Positions 1 through 6,546 of a DNA stretch of 15,851 nucleotides are shown in pieces (within the stretch, counting starts at the first letter, position 1; each line of letters opens with the position of its first letter). The position numbers and the translations under genes were made by a program. The notes under the pieces were generated by a model. The model had not been told where the DNA came from, searched no databases, and saw only the letters and a list, made by a program, of their open reading frames with translations. Origin of the DNA: an uncultured Prevotella sp. (GTDB lineage Bacteria; Bacteroidota; Bacteroidia; Bacteroidales; Bacteroidaceae); NCBI GenBank assembly GCA_900554695.1, contig USHV01000040.1, positions 1 through 15,851 of the forward strand, given 5' to 3'.

Positions 1-14
1 TTTTCGCTAATCAC

Positions 15-22
15 CAAATTTA
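15..22 (-). promoter_or_regulatory. Possible Bacteroidetes -7 box reading out of the window
   Basis: Read on the minus strand this is TAAATTTG, a full match to the Bacteroidetes -7 consensus TAnnTTTG. A weak -33 match (TTCG) lies 18 nt upstream. It would drive a gene to the left of the window. The region is AT-rich, so a chance match is quite possible. Confidence 0.3.
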
Positions 23-99
23 CAAACACTTACAATTCGTCGAACTCACGTTAACTTAAAACCGTTAAAAAAAGAAACGCACATTATCCGTCATAACAC

Positions 100-1239
100 T
101 CATCTCAACACCGCAACCACATACTCCGAACTCGTACCTATACGGAACTTTCCACCCCATATCCCCATTCCGCTACTGACATAGAAATCCGTGTTGCCCT
201 TGTGCAAAGGTCCATAAGCATCTTCGTAAAGCGCATCCTCAATCCAACTCACCGGCCACATCTGTCCATAATGAGTGTGTCCACTGAACTGGAAATCGAC
301 CCCTGCCATCGCGCTGCGGTCGAGATTGTAAGGCTGATGATCGAGCAATATGGTGTATTTGGTCTTCGGCGCTTCACTCACAAGCCGCGCCACACTCTTA
401 CGACCGGCATGCGAGCGGTCGTCTCGACCTATGACCGTCAGCTCACCGCCCACGACAACGCTGCTGTCGCACAGCAACGTGATGCCCGCCTCACGGAAGA
501 ACTTCTTAGCATCGGCAATGCCGGCATAATATTCATGATTGCCCGGACAGGCATATACAGGCGCCTTGATGCGTCTGAACACCGCCGCCATATTCTCCTC
601 GCGCAACGGTTTCATGCTGCCGTCGATTATGTCGCCCGCAATGAGCACCACGTCAGGCGACGCCGCATTTATCATGTCCACCCACCGCGCAAGCTCCTTC
701 ACCGGATTGTGATAGCCTATGTGCATATCGCTCAGCATCACAATCCTCATCGGCGACGACAACGGCCGCGCTGCGTGCAGCTCCATAGTGCGCATCTGTT
801 TGTTGCGATAGTTGGCGTTGGCATAGACAAAGAGCGCGCAGACAAACAGCAGAATGCCCACACTCCCTGCCACACTATGGTGAAGAAACGACGGCGGCAC
901 GAGCCTGACAAGACGTCCTATGTCGAGAAGAAGAAAAATCATGACCAGATAGAGCAAGATGAAGAGCGACGAAGTGCCTACCTCGTAAACCACCCGTCCA
1001 GCTGCCAACGGCAACGAGTCAGGACCTATGAGGAAGTGAGAGAAAAGACAGACAACTGAAAGCGACATCAGCCCCACCACCGCACCTTTCCATGACGGCG
1101 ACATCGGTAATATCTGCCAGACATGCCAAACAACATAGGCAAAGCCGAGCAGGGGCAGAAGAAAAAATATAAAAAACCAGGGTTTCATGAGTACAAAATT
1201 AATAGGCAAAGGATAAAGAGACAAATATTTTTGCATCAT
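100..1239 (-). CDS. Membrane-anchored metallophosphoesterase (calcineurin-like)
   Basis: This 379-residue protein has an N-terminal half with about four membrane helices (roughly 19-40, 52-72, 90-108, 124-141) and a C-terminal calcineurin-type phosphoesterase domain facing one side of the inner membrane. All metal-site motifs are present: DMH (171-173), GDIID (202-206), GNHE (233-236), DHQP (300-303) and GHTH (320-323). The arrangement resembles YkuE-like phosphoesterases, some of which act on lipid or nucleotide phosphodiesters; the substrate here cannot be read from sequence. The first Met is at 1239, but Met18 (1188) starts directly before the first helix and is an equally good start. It is transcribed towards the left edge, with a T-rich stretch after the stop. 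There is a 235-base gap to the prolyl isomerase gene, which carries that gene's terminator, so it is probably a separate unit. Confidence 0.9.
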   Translation of the reverse strand: MMQKYLSLYPLPINFVLMKPWFFIFFLLPLLGFAYVVWHVWQILPMSPSWKGAVVGLMSLSVVCLFSHFLIGPDSLPLAAGRVVYEVGTSSLFILLYLVMIFLLLDIGRLVRLVPPSFLHHSVAGSVGILLFVCALFVYANANYRNKQMRTMELHAARPLSSPMRIVMLSDMHIGYHNPVKELARWVDMINAASPDVVLIAGDIIDGSMKPLREENMAAVFRRIKAPVYACPGNHEYYAGIADAKKFFREAGITLLCDSSVVVGGELTVIGRDDRSHAGRKSVARLVSEAPKTKYTILLDHQPYNLDRSAMAGVDFQFSGHTHYGQMWPVSWIEDALYEDAYGPLHKGNTDFYVSSGMGIWGGKFRIGTSSEYVVAVLR

Positions 1240-1374
1240 TTTAGAAAGACTCCGAAACCGTAATACGCTTACAACAGGACATGAAAATCAAATAAATGAG
1301 CCATATAGATGTCATAATCCGCAAAAACAAAAACATACGACGTCACTACACATGCATACTCTTATAAACAAGAA

Positions 1375-1411
1375 GCCTTCCGACTATGTATAAAACATAT
1401 TGTCGGAAGGC
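1375..1411 (-). terminator. Hairpin terminator after the prolyl isomerase gene
   Basis: A perfect 10-bp inverted repeat, GCCTTCCGAC (1375-1384) and GTCGGAAGGC (1402-1411), has a 17-nt loop that can pair further (ATGT with ACAT). On the minus strand it follows the isomerase stop by about 60 nt and is followed by a T-rich run. The rest of the gap 1240-1474 shows no clear gene or promoter. Confidence 0.75.
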
Positions 1412-1474
1412 CTTATATAGTGAAGCCAACTTGCATGAGCACCATATTCCACATCATACAAGTTGCCGATGCTG

Positions 1475-2155
1475 TCATTTCACGACAGTAGCCTTTATTA
1501 TTCTGATGTCCTCCAAAGGCCGCGCGTTGGCATCTGTCTGCACGCCCTGTATGGCTTCCACCACATCCATGCCTTCGGTCACCTCACCGAACACCGTGTA
1601 TTGTCCGTCCAGATGCGGTGTACCGCCAAGCGTCTTGTACGTCTCGCGCATCTCAGGCGTAAGTTTCACCTTACCGCCGGTGGCTACGTCGAGTTTCTGC
1701 TGAGTCCTGTCGAGCATGGCGTCGCTGTAACGTATGCCATAAACGATGTAGAACTGGCACATAGACGAGTTGCGCTCAGGGTTGTCAGCATCGCCCTCAC
1801 GTGCAGCAGCCACAGCTCCACGCTTGTGGTATATCTTCGGACAACGGAACTCAGCCGGCACAGTATAAGTCTCGGCAGTCTCGCCAAGGAGCTGTCCGGG
1901 CTGCGCGTGACGGCTCGCAGTATCACCGGTCTGAATCATGAATTTGCTTATGACACGATGGAACAGCAGCCCGTCGTACAAACCTTCGCGGACATTCTTC
2001 AGGAAGTTGTCGCGATGGAGCGGTGTCTCGTTATAAAGAGCTATGCGTATGTTTCCCTTGTTTGTCTCAAACAGGACTTCATGACGCAGAGAGTCCTGAG
2101 CCACTGCCGGCATGCCAAGAAGCAATGCCAAGATAAAAAATAATATATGTCTCAT
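1475..2155 (-). CDS. Secreted cyclophilin-type peptidyl-prolyl cis-trans isomerase
   Basis: The 226-residue protein starts with a typical signal peptide (1-19, ending AVA before Gln20), so it should fold or refold proteins in the periplasm. The cyclophilin core is recognisable: FHRV (65-68, with the catalytic Arg67), MIQTGD (73-78), CQFYI (133-137) and LDGQYTVFG (182-190). The residue that corresponds to Trp121 of human cyclophilin A is His181, as in cyclosporin-insensitive bacterial forms. Residues about 140-180 form an insertion before the last strands that is not in the minimal fold. The gene lies 64 nt downstream of cydB but behind the cyd terminator, so it is probably expressed mostly on its own; I could not identify its promoter. 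The family assignment is firm; client proteins are unknown. Confidence 0.93.
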   Translation of the reverse strand: MRHILFFILALLLGMPAVAQDSLRHEVLFETNKGNIRIALYNETPLHRDNFLKNVREGLYDGLLFHRVISKFMIQTGDTASRHAQPGQLLGETAETYTVPAEFRCPKIYHKRGAVAAAREGDADNPERNSSMCQFYIVYGIRYSDAMLDRTQQKLDVATGGKVKLTPEMRETYKTLGGTPHLDGQYTVFGEVTEGMDVVEAIQGVQTDANARPLEDIRIIKATVVK

Positions 2156-2181
2156 CGTTTATTTTCTTCTATATATAATCA

Positions 2182-2211
2182 GGCACGGCCATACATATTG
2201 TCTGCCGTGCC
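2182..2211 (-). terminator. Terminator of the cyd operon
   Basis: Perfect 8-bp inverted repeat GGCACGGC (2182-2189) and GCCGTGCC (2204-2211) with a 14-nt loop, starting 9 nt after the cydB stop on the minus strand. The downstream sequence is AT-rich without a long T-run. It separates cydB from the prolyl isomerase gene. Confidence 0.75.
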
Positions 2212-2219
2212 CGATATTG

Positions 2220-3362
2220 TCAATACATTTCGTCGGTACCAAGTTCCGCCTTGTCTATCTTCTTTCTGTCCATTGCATGCCATACGTAGGCGATGTATGC
2301 CAGAACAAACGGTACAAGCACCGAGACTATTGCCATGACATAGAGTGTGAACTCGCTGCTGCAACTGTTGACGATAGTCAGTGAGCTCTGCAGGTCGGCG
2401 TTCGACGGATAATACGCCGTGCCGTTCCAGCCGGCGCAGAGCAACAGGGAAAGAACTGTTATCACGACGCCGAAGCCTGCCGGCCAGATGCCTTTAATGT
2501 AATTCTTACTCACAAGTGTCTTGACTATGGCATAAACAACAAGTACCACACCTATAAGGAACAGAGCGAAGACATACCACATTGTAATCATGTTGTCGAG
2601 ATACTTACCCGGCACAATGCTTATCACACCCGTAGCGGCGTCGTAAGCATAGCCGTCTTTCACCAGGACATGTATTACAAACGCTACGAAAAACAGCAGG
2701 AAAGGCACAGCTGCGCCCAATACTCTCGCACGGCAACGACTGCGCACATTCTCGTCGTTCACATTATTCATCACATACAGAGCGCCGAGCACGCGGGCAA
2801 GGAAGAACACTGCAAAGCCCAGAACGAGATTCCAGACATCGAGCAAGGCGTCGAGTCCGGCGCTGCCATTGGCCCATCGGCTGATGACCGGCTGCATGCC
2901 GTCGGCTATGTTGTTCTTATCTACAATGAAGTTAGAACCGTTGAAGAATGTAGCGACTGCTCCACCGAGAAGCAATGGTCCCACGATACCGTTCAGCACC
3001 AGGAACCATCTGAACGTACGCGCACCGAGCAGGTTTCCCAGTTTGTTCTGGAATTCATAGCTCACGGCCTGAAGTACGAATGAGAAAAGAATGAGCATCC
3101 ACAACCAATAGGCACCGCCGAAGCTGGTGCTGTAGAACAACGGGAAAGACGCGAAGAATGCTCCACCGAACGTGACGAGCGTGGTAAACGTCAGTTCCCA
3201 CTTACGGCCCGTACTGTTCACAACCATACGCCGTTCTTCCTCTGTGCGTCCGAGACTGAATATCATCGAGTTGGCTCCCTGCACAAACATGAGGAAAACA
3301 AGCAGCGCGCCCAGAAGCGACACTACGAACCACCAATAATGTTGCAAAAATTCGTATGACAT
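2220..3362 (-). CDS. cydB: Cytochrome bd quinol oxidase subunit II
   Basis: This 380-residue, strongly hydrophobic protein has the usual length of CydB and about eight to nine membrane helices. It is the heme-free subunit that pairs with CydA to form the cytochrome bd oxidase, which oxidises quinol and reduces oxygen to water with very high affinity. In an anaerobe or microaerobe this scavenges oxygen and adds to the proton gradient. Recognisable stretches are FVQGANSM (27-34), GRKWE (52-56) followed by the FGGAFFASFPLFY helix, and DVWNLVLG. It lies 103 nt downstream of cydA on the same strand and is followed by a hairpin terminator. The spacing between cydA and cydB is larger than usual for an operon pair and contains a palindrome (3433-3444). 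The start at 3362 is preceded by an A/T-rich leader and no Shine-Dalgarno, as usual in this phylum. Confidence 0.96.
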   Translation of the reverse strand: MSYEFLQHYWWFVVSLLGALLVFLMFVQGANSMIFSLGRTEEERRMVVNSTGRKWELTFTTLVTFGGAFFASFPLFYSTSFGGAYWLWMLILFSFVLQAVSYEFQNKLGNLLGARTFRWFLVLNGIVGPLLLGGAVATFFNGSNFIVDKNNIADGMQPVISRWANGSAGLDALLDVWNLVLGFAVFFLARVLGALYVMNNVNDENVRSRCRARVLGAAVPFLLFFVAFVIHVLVKDGYAYDAATGVISIVPGKYLDNMITMWYVFALFLIGVVLVVYAIVKTLVSKNYIKGIWPAGFGVVITVLSLLLCAGWNGTAYYPSNADLQSSLTIVNSCSSEFTLYVMAIVSVLVPFVLAYIAYVWHAMDRKKIDKAELGTDEMY

Positions 3363-3420
3363 AATTTTCGTTTATTTAATGTTAAGTATGATATATCACC
3401 GCGGCCATGACACATCTGTG

Positions 3421-3465
3421 ACCGGTCTGCGGTATTCCGGAATAACGCCGATATCCTCAGTCGGT
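3421..3465 (-). promoter_or_regulatory. Structured spacer between cydA and cydB
   Basis: The spacer contains the perfect 12-bp palindrome TATTCCGGAATA (3433-3444), extended by GCG/CGC pairs after one mismatch. It is enclosed by ACCG (3421-3424) and CGGT (3462-3465). In the mRNA this can fold into one hairpin directly after the cydA stop. Possible roles are mRNA processing, stabilisation of the cydA message or partial termination; none is shown by sequence alone. Confidence 0.4.
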
Positions 3466-5031
3466 TCAACGCGAAGTGTATTCCGGACCTTTCTTTATCT
3501 GTTTAAGGAGTATGTTGATCTCAACAATAAGCAGCGCGGTGAACAGAGCGAGGAATATGAAGAACGTGAGAGCCACCGAACCTGAACTTATATCTGATAC
3601 GGCTGCGCTCGTAGGCATAAGATCCTGTATGACCCACGGCTGGCGTCCCATCTCCGCAACTATCCATCCCGCCTCACTGGCAATATATGCCAACGGCAGC
3701 GAGAACACTCCTATCCACAGCAAGTAGCCGTATTTCTGTATGTCTTTACGATAGAGCATGAACAGTATGACAGCAAAAAGAAGTATGAAATATGCTCCCA
3801 AGCCCACCATTACACGGAATGCGTAGAAGCACAACGGAATGTAAGGCACGAGCTCTGCGCGGTCTTTTATGTAACCATAGCCGAAATATGGCATGTTGGC
3901 CTGGAGCGTAGTGTTTAGCTTTGCAAGCTCGTTGCTGTCGGCAGATGCCGCCTTGCGTTCGCGATAGAGCGCGAGTGTATTTATAGCTGTCCTTCCCTTC
4001 TCCATCTTTTCTTCTACAGACAGTTCCTTTGTTCCGTCCGGACGGACATATCCGTTCAGTATGTCGTTTATGCCTGGAACATAACCTTGCGGATCGTGCG
4101 TGGCAAGGATTGACAGTCCGTTCGGTATGCCTATACGCAAAGGCGGTTCGCCACCCTTGGCATAGTCGGGTTGCTCAAATGGATTGACGGCTGCTATGGC
4201 TGTAAGACTCACACCTGTTCCACCGTCGTAGAGAGCCTCCATGGCTGCCAGCTTCATCGGCTGCACCTTGGCAACTTTCACTGCAGAGAGGTCACCGGTG
4301 AACGCAGCGAGCACCGAAGCCACGAGTCCGAACACCGCACCTATCTTCATACTGGCACGGGCAAGCTCCTGGTCGCGTTTCTTTATCAGATACCAACTAC
4401 TTACGGCAACCACAAACACGGCTCCCACTATCCATGAGGAGATGACCGTATGGAAGAACTTGTCAATGGCAAACGGCGACAATGCCACGTCGGCAAAGCT
4501 TGTCATCTCGTTGCGTACGGTGTCGGGGTTGAACTCGCAACCCACCGGATACTGCATCCATGCGTTAGCCACGAGTATCCACCACGCCGATATTGTGGCG
4601 CCGAGACCCGTGAGCCAGGTGGAGGCAAGATGAAATCCGGGTGACACTTTCTTCCATCCGAAGAACATCACAGCCACAAACGTGCTCTCAAGGAAGAAAG
4701 CCACGATGCCTTCTATGGCCAGAGGCGCACCGAATATGTCGCCTACAAACCACGAATAGTTGCTCCAGTTGGTGCCGAACTCGAATTCAAGGATGATTCC
4801 GGTGGCCACACCCATTGCAAAGTTAATACCGAAAAGGCGCTGCCAGAACTTGGCAACATCCTTCCAAAACACATTCTTCGTGCGATAATAGCACGTTTCC
4901 ATGATTCCCATCACGACGGCAAGTCCCAGCGTAAGCGGCACAAACAGCCAGTGATATATGGCTGTAAGCGCGAACTGAGCCCTTGACCAATCTATCAATG
5001 AAGGATCAACAGACATTAACTGATTATACAT
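3466..5031 (-). CDS. cydA: Cytochrome bd quinol oxidase subunit I
   Basis: The 521-residue protein carries the three hemes of cytochrome bd and the quinol site. By alignment with E. coli CydA the heme ligands are His27 (b595), His194 and Met408 (b558). Glu107 and Glu115 match the conserved proton-channel glutamates. Lys260 and Glu265 match the Q-loop residues that bind quinol, and GRQPW is at 462-466. The length equals the E. coli protein, so the Q-loop is of the long type. It sits between DUF4492 (49 nt upstream) and cydB (103 nt downstream), all on the minus strand. Two start codons are possible, Met1 (5031) and Met6 (5016); the protein aligns with other CydA proteins from about residue 10, so this cannot be settled. 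Regulation is probably from the promoter upstream of DUF4492. Confidence 0.97.
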   Translation of the reverse strand: MYNQLMSVDPSLIDWSRAQFALTAIYHWLFVPLTLGLAVVMGIMETCYYRTKNVFWKDVAKFWQRLFGINFAMGVATGIILEFEFGTNWSNYSWFVGDIFGAPLAIEGIVAFFLESTFVAVMFFGWKKVSPGFHLASTWLTGLGATISAWWILVANAWMQYPVGCEFNPDTVRNEMTSFADVALSPFAIDKFFHTVISSWIVGAVFVVAVSSWYLIKKRDQELARASMKIGAVFGLVASVLAAFTGDLSAVKVAKVQPMKLAAMEALYDGGTGVSLTAIAAVNPFEQPDYAKGGEPPLRIGIPNGLSILATHDPQGYVPGINDILNGYVRPDGTKELSVEEKMEKGRTAINTLALYRERKAASADSNELAKLNTTLQANMPYFGYGYIKDRAELVPYIPLCFYAFRVMVGLGAYFILLFAVILFMLYRKDIQKYGYLLWIGVFSLPLAYIASEAGWIVAEMGRQPWVIQDLMPTSAAVSDISSGSVALTFFIFLALFTALLIVEINILLKQIKKGPEYTSR

Positions 5032-5080
5032 AAGCTTTATTGTTTATTTGTTTTCTGATTGTTCACATTCACCTCTCCCA

Positions 5081-5296
5081 TCATCTTCCGGTCAGCTGTC
5101 CTGAAACGAAATCGGCCTCCTCGCCAGGTGCTGAATTCTGTCCGATGAAGTCAGGAAAGAAAAACAACTTGAGTATGACAAAGATGATGAACAACTTTAT
5201 CAATATGACAAGCCACAATGTGCGCCCGAGCTTCATGTTCCTGAAACCGTCATAATAAAGGTCAAAGACTCTATATAGGATTTTTTTCATAAGCAT
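5081..5296 (-). CDS. DUF4492 small membrane protein heading the cyd operon
   Basis: This protein is 71 residues, or 69 if Met3 (5290, MKKILYRVF) is the real start. It has a short amphipathic N-terminus with FRNMKLGRTLW (about 18-28), one membrane helix (about 29-48, rich in I, L and F) and a polar tail. It matches the DUF4492 family, which in Bacteroidetes and some Campylobacterota is found next to cydA. By position and size it may be an accessory subunit of the bd oxidase, as CydX is in E. coli, although it is longer and the sequences are not obviously related. It is the first gene of the operon and lies about 50 nt downstream of a good Bacteroidetes promoter. The functional role is inference; family and operon membership are well supported. 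Confidence 0.85.
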   Translation of the reverse strand: MLMKKILYRVFDLYYDGFRNMKLGRTLWLVILIKLFIIFVILKLFFFPDFIGQNSAPGEEADFVSGQLTGR

Positions 5297-5349
5297 TTGT
5301 ATAACAAAGATATTTTTTTGAATATCAGAATTATGTTTTCTGTCAACTG

Positions 5350-5370
5350 CAAATATACGACATATATGTC
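5350..5370 (-). promoter_or_regulatory. Promoter and palindromic operator of the cyd operon
   Basis: On the minus strand TATATTTG (5357 to 5350) is a full match to the -7 consensus TAnnTTTG, about 54 nt before the DUF4492 start. One base upstream lies the perfect 12-bp palindrome GACATATATGTC (5359-5370), in the spacer where RNA polymerase sits. No good -33 box is present. A regulator bound to the palindrome could control cyd expression; which one is unknown. Confidence 0.6.
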
Positions 5371-5391
5371 ATTAAATCTTATTAATAGTGA

Positions 5392-5550
5392 TATTTTTGC
5401 ATAAAATATTTATGAATAAACTGTGTCACTGCAGCCTGCTTACCTGAAACAAAGTACAGGAACCACGCCGACAGCCCCATATTGGGGTGACAGTAAGACC
5501 ATTAACACCATTATTTATGATAAAAAACACGTCTTACGTGTTCACTTTTT
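5392..5550 (+). ncRNA. Candidate small RNA between divergent operons
   Basis: A plus-strand -7 box TATTTTTG (5392-5399) would start a transcript near 5406. The transcript can form a stem CCTG/CAGG (about 5433-5460), a hairpin CCCCA-TAT-TGGGG (5475-5487) and a terminator AACACGT-CTT-ACGTGTT (5526-5542) followed by a T-run (5546-5550). It has no open frame of note. A terminator in a divergent gap has no other obvious transcript to end. The lack of a -33 box and of a recognised RNA family keeps this tentative. Confidence 0.3.
5526..5550 (+). terminator. Intrinsic terminator in the divergent gap
   Basis: A 7-bp perfect stem, AACACGT (5526-5532) and ACGTGTT (5536-5542), has a 3-nt loop and is followed by CACTTTTT. 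On the opposite strand the same stem runs straight into six T residues, so it could work in both directions. Confidence 0.6.
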
Positions 5551-5600
5551 CTGCAAATTGCATCTTTTTAGATATATTAAGAAATGCAAGATGAAATTTG

Positions 5601-5631
5601 TTGCTTATTTAAGATAAAAGGAATAAATTTG
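5601..5631 (+). promoter_or_regulatory. Promoter of the coiled-coil/efflux operon
   Basis: TAAATTTG (5624-5631) is a full match to the -7 box, with TTGC (5601-5604) 19 nt upstream as a partial -33 element. Transcription should begin near 5638, about 36 nt before the ATG at 5674. This supports that ATG over the upstream in-frame one at 5584. Confidence 0.6.
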
Positions 5632-5673
5632 CAGCATTATTTTACGATTATAAAACAAAAGAAACATACTTGC

Positions 5674-6546
5674 ATGAATAAGAAAACCTGGATAATAATA
5701 ACAATAGCCGGAGTCATACTGATAGGCAGCATAGCATATCTCGTCGTAACACTTCAAAAGCAAAAGCAGGAAAACAAAGCCATGCTTGAGCTTGCCGAGC
5801 TCGACAAGAAAGAAATGGAAAACGAGTATATGCAATTCGCAAACCAGTATAGCGAGATGAAGACGCAGATAAGCAATGACTCCATCGTCGCACAGCTCAC
5901 GGCAGAACAGGAAAAGACTCAAAGACTGCTTGAAGAACTGAGACAAGTGAAAAGCAGCGACGCGAGAGAAATTGCCCGTCTGAAAAAAGAACTCGCAACC
6001 GTAAGAGCCGTCTTGCGCAGCTATGTATTGGAAATAGACTCTCTGAACCGTCTGAACCAGAATCTGATGGAGGAAAATTCAAGAGTCAAGAACCAGTATT
6101 CGGAAGCTACACGACAGATTGAAGGCTTAAGCTCGGAGAAAGCATCACTCTCTGAGAAGGTGGCCATAGCTGCACAGCTCGATGCCACGGGCATAAGCAT
6201 GACACTTAAGAACAAACGTGGTAAAGCCACTAAGAGTATAAAGAAATGTAAGACTGTACAGGTGAACTTCACCGTAAACAAGAATGTCACCGCTCAAAGC
6301 GGCATGAAGACATTCTATGTAAGAATAACATCTCCGACAGGCACACTGCTCGGCAATGGTGGTTCGTTCCCATACGAGAACAGAAATCTCAGCTGTACGA
6401 TGAAGAAGACAGTCGAATACGGGGGCCAGGAACTCGCCCTTACTACTTATTGGGAAGTTGCTCAGACACTTGTTGACGGCACATATCAGGTCAGCATATT
6501 CGCAGACGGAAACATGATTGGTTCAAGAAGTTTTACATTTAAATAA
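5674..6546 (+). CDS. Membrane-anchored coiled-coil protein of unknown function
   Basis: From the ATG at 5674 the protein is 290 residues. It starts with MNKK and one membrane helix (about 6-26), followed by a long charged coiled-coil (about 27-165, heptad-like with many Glu, Lys, Gln and Leu). A C-terminal domain of about 120 residues is predicted to be beta-rich, with GMKTFYVRI, a GNGGSFPYE turn and alternating hydrophobic strands to the end. The topology suggests an inner-membrane anchor with the rest in the periplasm, although a cytoplasmic orientation is not excluded. I do not recognise the family. The stop codon overlaps the TolC start (TAATG), which implies translational coupling, so it is likely to work with the exporter that follows, for instance as an envelope-spanning scaffold. 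That role is inferred from context only. A start at 5584 would add 30 residues but lies upstream of the promoter. Confidence 0.85.
   Translation: MNKKTWIIITIAGVILIGSIAYLVVTLQKQKQENKAMLELAELDKKEMENEYMQFANQYSEMKTQISNDSIVAQLTAEQEKTQRLLEELRQVKSSDAREIARLKKELATVRAVLRSYVLEIDSLNRLNQNLMEENSRVKNQYSEATRQIEGLSSEKASLSEKVAIAAQLDATGISMTLKNKRGKATKSIKKCKTVQVNFTVNKNVTAQSGMKTFYVRITSPTGTLLGNGGSFPYENRNLSCTMKKTVEYGGQELALTTYWEVAQTLVDGTYQVSIFADGNMIGSRSFTFK

Larger units (their letters stand above)
5297..5673. other. Divergent intergenic region between the cyd and efflux operons
   Basis: The 377 bases hold no convincing gene. From left to right they contain a second TAnnTTTG match for cyd (minus strand, 5305-5312, only about 9 nt before the start codon), the main cyd promoter and palindrome, a plus-strand -7 box (5392-5399), three small hairpins with a terminator at 5526-5550, and the efflux promoter (5601-5631). 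An open frame from 5584 joins in frame to the coiled-coil gene but begins upstream of that promoter, so it is not used as the start. Confidence 0.7.

Noticed and set aside
202..1059. Long plus-strand open frame of 285 codons
   Set aside because: It is antisense to the metallophosphoesterase, whose motifs are all intact; the antisense product is rich in Arg and His and has no recognisable domain.
1463..2143. Plus-strand open frame of 226 codons
   Set aside because: It is antisense to the cyclophilin gene, which has complete family motifs and a signal peptide.
5584..5673. Upstream extension of the coiled-coil protein by 30 residues
   Set aside because: The -7 box at 5624-5631 lies inside this extension, and the membrane helix directly follows the ATG at 5674, as expected for the real start.
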